Positions 1-11,387 of a DNA stretch of 64,000 bases are shown here, piece after piece. The stretch comes from Sympetrum striolatum (taxonomy: Eukaryota; Arthropoda; Insecta; Odonata; Libellulidae), in contig OX388348.1 in assembly GCA_947579665.1 (NCBI GenBank), positions 6,572,001 through 6,636,000 on the forward strand, given 5' to 3'. The notes below the pieces were generated by a model. That model saw nothing but the letters and a program-made list of their open reading frames with translations, was not told the DNA's origin and made no database searches. Position 1 is the first letter of the stretch, and each line of letters starts with the position of its first letter. The position numbers and the translations under genes are program-made.

Positions 1-3000
1 TCAATTTTTTCTTACAAAATACGTATCGTATTTATATTAGATGACATGATAAGATCTTCGTATATAATTAAAAAAGCTGCAAAACTGAACAATCTTCATC
101 GAAATCTTACATTAATTTAAAATATGTTAGAGAAAAATTCGGTAAATATATTACGTAACCTTAATCCCGTCAACATTTTCCAAGAATTCAGATTGTATAA
201 CCTTTTCAAGTTTGTTTATCCTACCGTAAAACAGAGCTGGAAATGTTGTATATTTATTTTGGCCAAATATAAATGCTTAATATCACCCATGCCCTAACAT
301 ATTTTGCGTCAATATTTTTCTCATCGAGCACTTACGAGATTCGCTCTAAGGCTTCCCGTTAATCCCATCTGTGCGGATATAATTCGGAGCTATGTTGTGT
401 ATCCGTCCTCCAATTTATCCAGCATCTCTTGAGATGATAAAGGTAAACAATATCAGATGGAGCCTTCGTCTCCCTCCTCTCAATTCGCTCTTACCATTTG
501 GAGTATTGGGATGAATGGGTAAGAACGGCGTTGGCCTGGAAAAAGGCTATCCATCAAACGTCCGATGCCTTGGGTTGTTTAGTGAATCAATCACGCTGGA
601 GTGTGCCTAATGAATCTGTCGATATATCAACTCCAATGTATCCGCCAATAGAACGGCCAATCGTGGGAGGACCATAACAATTCTCGTTGCGCCCTTCTAT
701 TTCCGCGTTTCTTTTGTTCCTTCGCAAACTTCTCTCTCCGGAAAATCCAAATGTGTTATTATTCCCTAATTGATCCTCGAAGGCAATGTTTTCTTTTGTT
801 CCCTTCTGCTTTTACTTCCGAATAGCCTCGGGCGCACCGCTGTTTTGATTGCCCTCCGACTTTAGATGCGAAGGCAAAATAAGTAATGCTGCGTAAATCT
901 CTCCTTTTTTCATGATAAGTGTTTGGATTTCTTGTCTTGGGAGGCTCTCTGGTTGATTGATACGAGGGCATTTTTCTGAAGGGAAATTTGCGAGCTTACT
1001 TTGGCGGTGGAATTCAGCTAAATAATAACTCTTATTATTGATTGCGGGCACAATAGCAGGAGAATGCCCGAGGCTGCTTTATTTTGTGTGGCTCGCAATA
1101 AATCGTGCGGATCGTTTTCTTTCGTAATTTTACCCCATCTTTTCGTCCTTTTTACGAAATTTATATGAGTAATGACCTTAAAAAATCCCTTAATATATTG
1201 TTGTATTTCTTTGCGGTTGAAGTCTAAGTGATCTTTGGAGTAACTAAATAAGAGCTAAGACTGGGAGAAACTCATAAACGTGATGATAGCAAAGGAATAC
1301 AAAATACTTCTATATCAAGAGAGAAATTCAAAGTGAAGCAGGGAGGTAACGGAAATGGCTATAATATCACACATAGGACCGATTCTAGAATAAGCTACTA
1401 CCGTGTAGGATCACTACAAGAATCATTGAGCAAAGAAACGGCAAAATAATTCAGATAAAAGCTTACAATAAATGTGTAAAGAAAAATTAAAAAATGCGAA
1501 CTGTGTAACTGATATGTTTATAATGAGGAAAACTAAAAATGAAAAGATAAAATAGCATCGCGTAAAAAAGAGGAAACAATTACGAGCCATTATCATTGAA
1601 GGTAGTTTTGGTTGAAGTGATTTAAAAAATCATTAAAGCCAGAGTTATTTGGGAATCATGTTTATAAAATTAAGAAGAAAAGACCAATATAACCAGATAT
1701 TCTTAACTCGGTTGAATATGTCAAAATGAAACGGATCTCCTGGATTCCTCTTAAATCCAAGACTAAAACAGTCGAATCTCTTAAAATAAAATAAAATATT
1801 TTATAATGAAACGCGTTAAAATAGTGGATTTGAAGTTGCTGGCACTAAATTGCCATCGAAAGATATTGCAGATGAAGGGCTTTCTCTGGGAGTGCCCCCG
1901 AGATGGGACTCCTCTTTATTCGGACTTCAATATCACGGAGACGGCATTACTTCCGCCATCGAAATATTAATCGACCAATCGAATCATTGCGACTGAGAGC
2001 ACAAATCCGATTTGAAATTTGATTCCGAACGATATTTGCCATCGATTGTTGTGCAGTGGAACAAATGACGGCTGCAAACCGTTAGCGCTTCTATTTGCAT
2101 TCCACGTTTCCCCCGCGTTTATCACACCTCGCATTTGTCGCGAACTTCCTTCTCTTGTTTAACTCGAGTGTTAATTGCGATTGGAAATCTGCCGTTAAAT
2201 TCAAGGGTTGGGATGATTTCGATGCAGCGCTTCTTTACGAGGGTTTCCTGCTTTTCAAAACGGTTTATTCCTGTTTACTCCAGCAGCAAAAGAATTTCGA
2301 CCAGAGAGAACAGTTTTCTAACATACTGACGATCAAATGCGAGAATTATTTTCTCTCAGATGAAAATTTTTAATTTTATGGATGCTTTCGTAGACAGATG
2401 ATGTGATCCGAGCTTAGTATCACAGTTATCGTTTATATGCTTCTAAAAAAAAAGATGTTCTTCTTAAGTGGAAAAAATTTCAATATCATACCGGTAGATA
2501 TCCATATCTGTTTACTAGTTTTCAAGTCTCCATTGAAATCCGTCAGGAATCTGGGAAATTTAAAGATCATAATTAAACTATTAATCCTAATTACAGCCCT
2601 TCAGGATGGACTCATTTCTAAGTTCTCGGTAACTTTTTGTCCTATAACTTGATGAATTACTCTCATTGTCCTTGGTACAATACAGTTGATTATTTATGCA
2701 TAAGTATAATTTGGTACAGTTTAGAGGAAAATTAATATTTTTTAATATATAATCTCTCACATTAGCTCATGAATCTGGTAAAATTTAAGCTATATATGAG
2801 TGAAGCCGCATTCATCTAGGTTAAAATCCCAAAGAGTGTTTAATTTGTGGGATTATTGTGCATTACTTTCGGGGAATTGTTCCACTTGTAAAAGTATGGC
2901 TGATTTTAGGTATAAAGTATAATACCTCAAGCCTCAACTATAATACATACCTTATATTTTGGTAACTTTGGTGTTCGGACCCAATCAACCATTAAGAATA

Positions 3001-5189
3001 AAGCTTATTCGTTCATTGAACTGTTTTGATTCAGAAATTGAATGTAAAAATTGAATTAAGAATTATTCTGGAGTGTACGTAGATCCTATTTCAATTAACA
3101 CTCAATAAGTATGTATTTTAATTGATCAACCTCGGGATATATTTCCTTTTTTGTAATTGTTTAGCGTGGCGTTTCAGATAGTATAAAATTTATGTCGAGA
3201 CTGTTGGCTGTTTTTGTTATTCATTTTGGCCTTATGAAGTACTTTGGCAGGTTTGGTTCAACGCTTACCCCCTGTGATGTTTACATACTCAAGACTTGAG
3301 ATCCTTAGCTCTGACAGATTTGTATTATTTAAATATTTTTTGTTTTCAAAAAGGCGTCTGCGAGTTCAAATGTAAAACAGATTTACGAATTACATGGAGT
3401 ATACTTTTTTAAAGGATTTACCTATGGAACTCAAGAAGTCTATTCTTGATATTTGTAATCTCATACCGCCGTGGATTTGTTTGCAAGTTAATGCGCGATA
3501 GCTGTACTTCATGTATCGCCATAACAGGGAGGTTTAAGAAACAAAACTGTTTTCCACAAGAGAATGATGATAGTTTTATTTTAAAGTTTTTCTTAAAGCA
3601 AATACGTACGCAGAGAGTTATGTACACTTCCACGAAATTTCGAAAGCGCAACCAGTCTCGGCACGTTCTACTGAAACAATATGAATAGCAATTCGAAAAT
3701 GTGGAGAGGTACCGACTTGAGGTTTGTTTTGGCGAAACTAAGGTCCACTGGAGCAGCGTGAGGGAGACGACGCACGATTTTGCACGTCAGTGGGCGCAAA
3801 AATTTCGACGAGGGTTGGATGGAAACTTTTGCTGACCTGCTCTATGAAATCGCATTTGCAACGATAAATGACTTTCCTTGGGAACTTCTGGAATTAATTC
3901 GCTGTTCAGTTGCATCCTTTAAGATATTTTTCGTAAAAATGGAAAATTTATCGAAGGGAGAAGTAAAATTGAAAGTCTAAAGATGTTGCTTACCTCAAGG
4001 TTTTGTAATCGATTGACATTGGCAAACTTTCTACGCAACATCTACAGTGAAGAAACCCTTATAGTGATAAATTATGCACTTTTGCAGTATGTTAGTGTAA
4101 CTCTCTACTTTTTAATATCTTTCGTAGTAACTTTTGCATAAACTAACATAAGCGAAGCTTGAAAGCATTCTTATCCCATTTGGCTTAAATTTGGGGCTCT
4201 TGATCCTTTCGGGGTCAAACTTTCCCCTGCGCCTAATTCTGCTTTATAGAGCAGCTAAGCCCATTCCAAACACCTGCAGCGTGGAATTAGCAGAGATTTA
4301 AGAATTAACTCCCTTCGCATAGGAGAATATCAGATGCCCTGTATATTTTTAAACTAGAAGCAGATTCATTCGAAAACTCTCGAAATTGACTTACGGTGAA
4401 TTGGGAATACTAATGTGTAAGAGCGTGAAGGATTCAGCGATAATATCGCAAGGGGTTGCATGTCTAACACGATAGGAATATTAAAGGAAAGTGAGAGGAC
4501 TTCCCGCTAAGACCATTATCTTGGAATTAAATGCCTTAGAGGATATTCCTGGGAGAGGTGTATGCATGTTCCAGTAAGATTTATTCAAGTCCTCGAGAAA
4601 TATTCCTAAGAACAACACTTTCGTGATGAATGGTAAGCTATTTCATACGAACTCGTGACTACTGCTTTTCGTGGTGTTGAACGTAAAATTCCTCTACTCT
4701 TTGAGTAGCTTCGGTATCGAGTTGTAATTTTCATGGAATCAAATTTCCATTTAAAGAGGGCAATTAAATGAGTGAGGTTAGCTTTTGACGTTACCCTCCC
4801 ACCGTGAGATGAAAACGTCACTACTTACCCCGAGAATCGCTTGCACAGACCGAATGCATCTTCTGCTGATGGAAAACACTGAATTGCTTTTATATAATAA
4901 ATTGCCGCAAGTGAGACTACTGATTCAGCAGAACGCGTTCACAAGAACTCTAATGTTTTCGTGGTGACTTACGAAAATAAGGATACCGATCTTTAATTCA
5001 TGCAGAAATATCTCCATTTTATCGTTCCTGTAATAATTCTCGAGAATGTCTCTTCATCGAGTGGTATGACTTATTATTGTGTTTATCATGGAGGTAAATA
5101 TGTAGCATTTTCCACAGTAAACTTATGGTGCTTTTATCATTTAATTTTATTTGTATATTCTTCATAAGAAATCCACTTCGTTAAATTTA
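1..5189. other. AT-rich DNA without recognisable gene
   Basis: I see no tRNA, transposase motif, terminal repeat pair or convincing exon. Short ORFs of 60-90 codons occur on both strands (for example 2095-2373 plus, 3418-3651 minus), but they overlap each other in opposite frames, have no recognisable motif and are what chance gives in this composition. Somewhat GC-richer patches lie around 1860-2300 and 3690-3800. Confidence 0.6.
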
Positions 5190-5345
5190 TCGGCCGCGGT
5201 GGGCGAGTGGTTAGTGTGCTCGCACGGTATCGCTCCAACCCCATGGTCCCGGGCTCGAATCCCGGCTAATCGGATTTTTCCGTTTAGGGAATGGTCTTGT
5301 GTGATAGTTGTGATTAATACCTACAACTGTAAGAGTTCAGAAAAT
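5190..5345 (+). repeat. tRNA-derived SINE, family 1, copy 1
   Basis: The head reads like a tRNA of the Ser/Leu type. An A-box-like stretch GGTGGGCGAGTGGTTAG lies at about 5198-5214 and a B box GGGCTCGAATCCC at 5251-5263. These are the two internal RNA polymerase III promoter elements. A non-tRNA body follows, beginning ATTTTTCCGTTTAGGGAATG, and it recurs at 8827, which shows that this is a dispersed family and not a tRNA gene. The 3' end is uncertain. The acceptor stem does not close as in a functional tRNA. Confidence 0.7.
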
Positions 5346-8300
5346 GGATGTTTGAGTGGTACCTATACGAAATAAATAAATTGCAGACATTATCATTATT
5401 TATGATCCTATGAAGAATATTATATTCGTTCTCATGAAATCCTAAATAGGTATGTTTCAGGAACAATGATAGGGCACTCATCGCCGTTAATATGTTTTGG
5501 AAATATTGACAAGGAAAGCTTTTGGAGTTTGGTTTCATCATCAGTAAGCCCATCGTAATTGAAAATTTGCCATTTTTAATTGGATCGCTTAAGCGTATTT
5601 ATTGCATTAAAAGGTCTGGACGACCGTTTTGGTTTGCCGTGAGTTGGTGATCCGCTTACTATCCAAAGGTAAACAAGAATTTCAAAAGCGTTATTTATAA
5701 GATTTATTTTAAAGATATATTTTCGCTTCCGCTAGTTTGTAATGAGAGCTTTAAGGTATCATGTTCCAAACTCGCTCTTTCTTCCTTTTTATTTTTTAAA
5801 TTTAGAATAAACCTGATTACTGCCGTGCTCACTGCTACCATCCCGGCTACCTGCTATGCTCCACCATTTGCCCTCGTGAGAGAGCATTCTACATCGCAGT
5901 AAGCGATCAGCTAGGCTACCTGTGACCAATGTGTTTTTACCTGTATATGCTGGAATCTAGTTCCACTCCAGCTTGAATTTATCCGTTTATTTCCTGGGTG
6001 AGGTTACGTTCATCGAGATAATGCAAACCGTTGACTATATTTGGACTCATTTTCACGTTTCTGATGTGCCGTCGAAAGTGTTTTCTGCATTTCTTCTACG
6101 AAGAACTGCAATGAGGCGCATCAATATAAACTCTCTCTATTTAAGGGAAAGCTTCTTTCTTGTTACGTTAGGAATTAATAAATAGGTCAAAACATAGGTA
6201 TGTGTAGCATGTTACTAAGCTACCTATTCCCGCGTTCATATTTCCTTTTAAAGGCTCTTCTAGAGCTGATTCAAATTTCCAAACAGCAACTCTACTCCTG
6301 TCGATGCCGCGTATTGTTTTTTGCCCTTCTATTGAAACGGTGTTCTTTGCCGTGGGCCGTGTTTCATAAAACAATCGAGAGCGTGTTACATATTTCATCG
6401 TCAGAGGTGGAGATAGTCGGCGGACCGTGTTTCGGCCGGAACATGTTAATTGATATCATAACGCTATTTTGCCGCCTAAAAAGACTGCGGCTGTGTTGTG
6501 ACACGGTTCTTTGTTTTTGACCGACGCGACGAAGTTCGCCATCGGCGCCATCGCGTTTCTTTTTTGCTCCACAATCTGAAGTGAAGAAGTGAAAGTGATG
6601 CACAGATTAGACTCGCCTTTCACTGCCCCGCCCATCAAATGTCTTTTCGTCAGATTATGTTCGCAAACAAATAATAATATTAAAAAAATAATTTGGTATA
6701 TTTTAAAAATTTGTAGACATGAGAAGAAAAAATGCCTATATTTTCACAAAATATGAAGTATTATCTAATTCCAATATACCAAAATTGGGAGTTCATTCAT
6801 CATGCCGTATCATTGCGAAGAAAATTATTTATAACAAGCGATCGTTTACGAAGTAAATTCAACGAATAACTAACCATTTTTTTATGAAAATACATCACAT
6901 CAAGTATCACGGGGTGTGAATGAAAATGTCATATATAATTTTTAGTTAATGACGAAGTACAATCACACAATGATCTGTAAAACAATTCCCACATATTATT
7001 ATTAACATTACACTAACTATTATTAACATAATTCCTAAATATACTTCCCCACGGACCTTAGTATTGTTGAAAGTAGTATAAATCCTATGAGTTCGTTTCA
7101 GGCTATTTCCTAATTTAGAATATTATCGAAATAGCATAAATCCGTCACAATAATACATCTAATAATATATACTAATAAAAAATTAGACAGTAACGTCAGT
7201 TTTTGCAAAACATTTTAATTGAACCAGAAAAAATGAGTTATATGAATTCGTTATAATCTCAGCTATTAATAACATCTAGTAATTAACAAAATAAATAAAA
7301 ATAGATTGAAGAAATATATAAGATATTTCGTTTTCAAAATATCTGGGAAGGATATACAATACGATTTATTTCTTTTCATTAATAATGAGTGTGGCTCATT
7401 ATTCTAAAGTCGTTTTTATGCTCCAATTTTATCCGATACTGGAATATGCCTATCCTAATGTTCTCTTTCACTCTGCATATTTACGCTAAACAACTTTTGG
7501 AAAAGATTTTTAATTTTGAGGGCGTAAAAAAGAGTTAACTCGGTCAAGTAAATGTAAAGGTAAATGCAGCAGAATTTGGGAGCGTAGAGTAAATTAAGAT
7601 AACTAAATTCAAATTGTGATATCTTATAGTGAAATAGCTTACCGACAGAGGCCGGAGTTAGTCACATTCTCCTTTAGAAGCTAATATGAGACCGCACAGT
7701 TTTCTTTTTCTTTCCTAATCTTGCCAATTTCTAATCAGTGACAATGTGTTCAAACTCTTGGAAGTCTGATCATGCAACTCTGGTCTCATAGAAGAATTTT
7801 CTGATCGCCATGTAAGATATCTGATCAGATGTTCTTATGGAAACAGCGATGAAAAATAATCTTCGCTTCGCAGAAGATGCGAAGGTGTGGAAGAATCTGT
7901 AGATAAGCTTACAGTAGCTGTGATATGATACTTAAACCCCAAAGGGAATCGCGTAGAAGTATGGTTTCAATGCGTTGCCTTCGCTGCTTTCTCGAAATAT
8001 TTACTGCTGATGACCTTCCTTTAAATCAGCCTACTCCGGTTCGATCCCCTCCTCATTAGAAACGCCTCCGTATTAACAGCACCAGAGATAAGAAAGTCGG
8101 TGAGCCCACAAAAGAGACGGAGGGTGAGGATTTTCCATGATAAAGGCTTTGTCGAAGGAGTTCTCACGTGGCCCTTTAGGCCCACCGACGCATTGGTAAT
8201 GGACCAGTCGTGGATGGAAAGAAATAAAGATGCGAGAGAAAGATATCCCGATGATGTTGTAAAGAAACCGCTTCCAACATTCCTTTTTACGGCCGCATAG

Positions 8301-8772
8301 TAGATTACATCATGCATTCTTCAATTTTAATAATTATTCAAATTAATCTTAACCAATATTGCGAGATGTTTCAGAAATTGGAGTTGAAAATAAAGCTTCT
8401 TTCCAGATCAAACTACATATAGAAGTATGTCTGTGTTAGGCTCAATATGTAAGGTTTGTTGTATTGAACTATCTTGCATGAATTATAAATTGTTCTGTGT
8501 AATTTCAAATGCTTCGAATAACGAACGAAACATTCATTTGAACTGAATGAATATTTATGCTTTATACAATTTTTGAAGGAGAGAGAATAATTTGAGATGC
8601 AATAAATCCTGATAATAAACATCGGTAAAGGTGATATAAAAATGAATTCAACTCAGAGAAGTCTCAATCTCCATTTTATTCACTTCTTTCATAATACCAT
8701 AGCATTAATTCCATGACATGATTATAGTGACGTAAAAAGCAATGATTGGTGGGATCTTTGCTGATGGAATAC
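5346..8772. other. AT-rich DNA without recognisable gene
   Basis: No feature is supported. At 8022-8300 both strands stay open for more than 90 codons in a GC-richer patch, but neither translation has a recognisable motif and no good splice sites or start context are visible. ORFs near 6200-6640 overlap on opposite strands and look like chance. Confidence 0.55.
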
Positions 8773-8890
8773 CTGCTGCGGTAGCGGAGTTGTTAGCGTG
8801 CTAGCAGTTTAATGCCAAGGTCCCGGATTTTTCTGTGTAGGGAATGGTTGTGTGTTTTTGTAAATAATAATAATTACTGAAATGGATGTA
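8773..8890 (+). repeat. tRNA-derived SINE, family 1, copy 2 (B box deleted)
   Basis: The A-box region (GCGGTAGCGGAGTTGTTAG) aligns with the head at 5194-5214, and the body TTTTTCTGTGTAGGGAATGG matches 5274-5293. Between GGTCCCGG and ATTTTTC about 21 bases present in copy 1 are missing, including the whole B box. The gap is bounded by short CGG repeats, which suggests slippage or microhomology deletion. This copy should be transcriptionally dead. It ends in a short TAA-rich microsatellite at about 8863-8875. Confidence 0.65.
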
Positions 8891-9165
8891 ATCGGGATCT
8901 TCCTAATTCTATTAGAGATATTATAACTATTAAAACCTTTTTCTCCCCTTAACCTTATTCCCATGCTCATGGGGTCGGTTAATGATTTGAGATTCTTGTC
9001 GATGAAATTAAAGTTTGATTTGGCAATGATTTTTTGTCGCCGAATGTCGTTCCTGCCGCAAACACTTATCGGGAAAATTTGGGCTCCCACCGGGATTCAA
9101 ACCCAGGATAGCTTTCATCAAAGCCAAACGCGTTGCCCCCTTGGCAATTCGGTAGCAAAACTATT
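8891..9165 (-). repeat. tRNA-derived SINE, family 2, antisense
   Basis: Read on the minus strand, the head around 9165-9085 has a B-box-like GGGTTTGAATCCCGG (about 9088-9102) preceded by a hairpin that resembles an anticodon arm (GCTTTGATGAAAGC, about 9110-9125). A body with GGCAGGAACGACATTCGGCG follows. The A box is degenerate. The element abuts the 3' side of the family-1 SINE, so the two lie tail to tail. The left limit is uncertain. Confidence 0.5.
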
Positions 9166-9360
9166 CAAAACCAATTGTAATATTCATAGTCAATGATTAC
9201 CAAAAAAATAGGAGCGTCAAAATGAAGGATCGATTTTGCTTTACATAAAAAAAATTCAAGAAATTGTTTTTCGCTCTTTTCGTTTATTTTTCATAAAATA
9301 AGAGATTTTTTTTGAGTCTTACACCGTGTGAACGGAATAGTTCTATTTTATGAGAAAGTT
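9166..9360. other. Short AT-rich spacer
   Basis: Nothing is recognised beyond poly-A and poly-T runs. A stray GAGAAAGT at about 9353 lies just before the R1 repeat. Confidence 0.5.
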
Positions 9361-9775
9361 ATTTTTACTTTCTCAATATACGTAGTATAGAGAAAGTATT
9401 GTTTTCATGAAAAAAATCGACTTCGAGATTTCAACGGAAATACAGATTCCCTGGTACAACACGTTTTGACCATTTTCGGAATGATGTCTGTTTGTATATG
9501 TGTCTGTTTTTGTGGACGCTCTAACGTAAAAATTATTTGCCATATCAATACCAAACTTCATATATAGCACTGTGATAAGTGCCGTCAGAGTTGATTGGTT
9601 TTTAGAGTAAATCGGTTAACCGGAAGTTGAGATTTATTCTTCGAAGCAAATTTCCGTTTCTGCAAAATATCTCCATTAATATGATATTTAGGTATATACT
9701 GTTATTTATAAAAGTTTTAGAAAATGTAATTTACTATAAATTTTGTATGAAACATATTTTTTTATGTTCTCAATA
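9361..9775 (+). repeat. R1 dispersed repeat, copy 1
   Basis: This stretch aligns over some 400 bp with 47,809-48,255. Shared blocks include TATAGAGAAAGTATTG, GAGATTTCAACGGAAATACA, TTTTGACCATTTTCGGAATG, CGCTCTAACGTAAAAA and TAAATCGGTTAACCGGAAGT. The left edge can form a hairpin between ACTTTCTC and GAGAAAGT. A 65-codon antisense ORF spans part of it, but it is a by-product of the repeat. I do not recognise the family. It encodes no visible enzyme, so it is probably a non-autonomous element. Confidence 0.75.
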
Positions 9776-11259
9776 TTTTTATGTACGGCAGCTGTTACCG
9801 TATGCTATGAGAAATGAAAACACTTTGAGAGTCTGAGATCTTTATAAAATTTGTGTTTTAAAACGAACTGTCATAAAGAATAATACATTTCATGTAATCT
9901 CATTCTTATGCTAGCCATAATAGGTTCATTTCATTTCGTAGAAGCTTAAAGTTACCAGCCAATTAGAAAACACATACAGTAAGTTATTAAATTTAAAATC
10001 ACATCCATCATCTTTCTATCCTTAAATATTTTTTTATTGTGGGAAAAAGCTGACAAAATTAAAATTCATTTTTATTGACAATATCGGGATCTATGCTATG
10101 TTAGATCAATTTCAGGCAGTGATTACTTTCCGAAGTTCCTTCGCATAAATTATACTGAAAAGAAGCATCGAGTCTCACTTACGAGACTTCGTAATCCATC
10201 TTTGGATTTATGTGATGGAGCTGAATCAGATGTCCTAAAAGTTCCCTTAAATAAATCAATCAAAGCTGAATTCCGTTTGAGCCATTCACAAGTCATATTG
10301 TGTAGATTTCAGGAATTCTTTTGATCCGTTTGGATTTGGGGCTTCGCTTTATTCTCTGAGGAGACAATTATCCTTTGCCTCCGCAGTAAATAAAAGTCAA
10401 GGCCAAACTCCTGAGACGTGTATTGATTCATTTTATACAAGAATTCTTCACTCGTTCGTAACACTTAATTTAATAAATTTATTACTTTAATGTACTCTTT
10501 AAATTGAATGAATATGTTTTGAAGAGTTTGATCATTGAATTTCTGTGCAACAATTTACTGTAGATTAATTTATACAATAAATGTTTCTCATACTAACTGT
10601 TAATGTGTTAATACTAACCACAGCATTGCTTTCGTTGTTTGAGCAGGGAAATAAAATTCGTTTATATATTTTTTGACTATTTCATAAGATATTAAATATG
10701 AATCGAGGGTGAAAAATCTCCCTTCGATGTTCCTAATTCATAGTTTTGTATTTAATTGTTACTCTCGCATCTCAAAAGATTACTTCTATTAAAAAGTTTG
10801 CAGAGAATTATATCCGTCCCACCGTTTTTCTCCAGCTAATTATATTGGATGTAATTCAATATAAAAGCATCTCAAAATCAGTTGCGAATACAGGGTGGGG
10901 TGTGGTGATATTTCCCCTATTGAAGGCAGAGTACTATTTTAATTGTAATTAAAGCGTAAATATTTTTTTGTGTTTCTAACAAGAAAATAATTTAATTCTC
11001 AATTATTTACCGATCAGTAAAAAATCATTTATTTAATTGTACTAAATTAACATTTTTATCTCAAAAATTACCAAATTAATAAACAGAAGTTTTATTATTT
11101 GTTTGTTACTTCATTGACGTATCCGATGTTTTTCAGTTATAAAAGTTTTAAGGATATATTTCAGATAATGTCTTATGCAATATATGAACAACATGAACAT
11201 GCAATATTTCAGAATAATCGAACATGTGAATTATCTATTCAAGCACCACGATGTGATAA
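9776..11259. other. AT-rich DNA without recognisable gene
   Basis: No motif, tRNA or terminal repeat was seen. The short plus-strand ORF at 10,746-10,952 has no recognisable features. Confidence 0.55.
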
Positions 11260-11387
11260 TACGAGGGTGGTCTGAAAAGTTTCCGACCCCAGATTTTTCT
11301 AAAATCTTCAGAAAATATTCAGATATCTTCAGAAAACATGTCGAGAAATGACGAAATGTCGGAAACTTTTCAGGCCACCCATGGATA
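11260..11387. mobile_element. mariner-type MITE with TA target duplication
   Basis: The inverted ends match at 22 of 23 bases: left 11,265-11,287 (GGGTGGTCTGAAAAGTTTCC then GAC) and right 11,358-11,380. TA dinucleotides flank the unit at 11,260-11,261 and 11,386-11,387, as expected for Tc1/mariner insertion. The 124-bp interior has no coding capacity but contains a direct repeat of ATCTTCAGAAAA. GGTGG...TGAAAAGT ends resemble those of mariner transposons in insects. The exact subfamily is not known to me. Confidence 0.75.

Noticed and set aside
8022..8317. Overlapping plus and minus ORFs of more than 90 codons
   Set aside because: Both strands open, start codons are GTG or unclear, and no domain is recognised.
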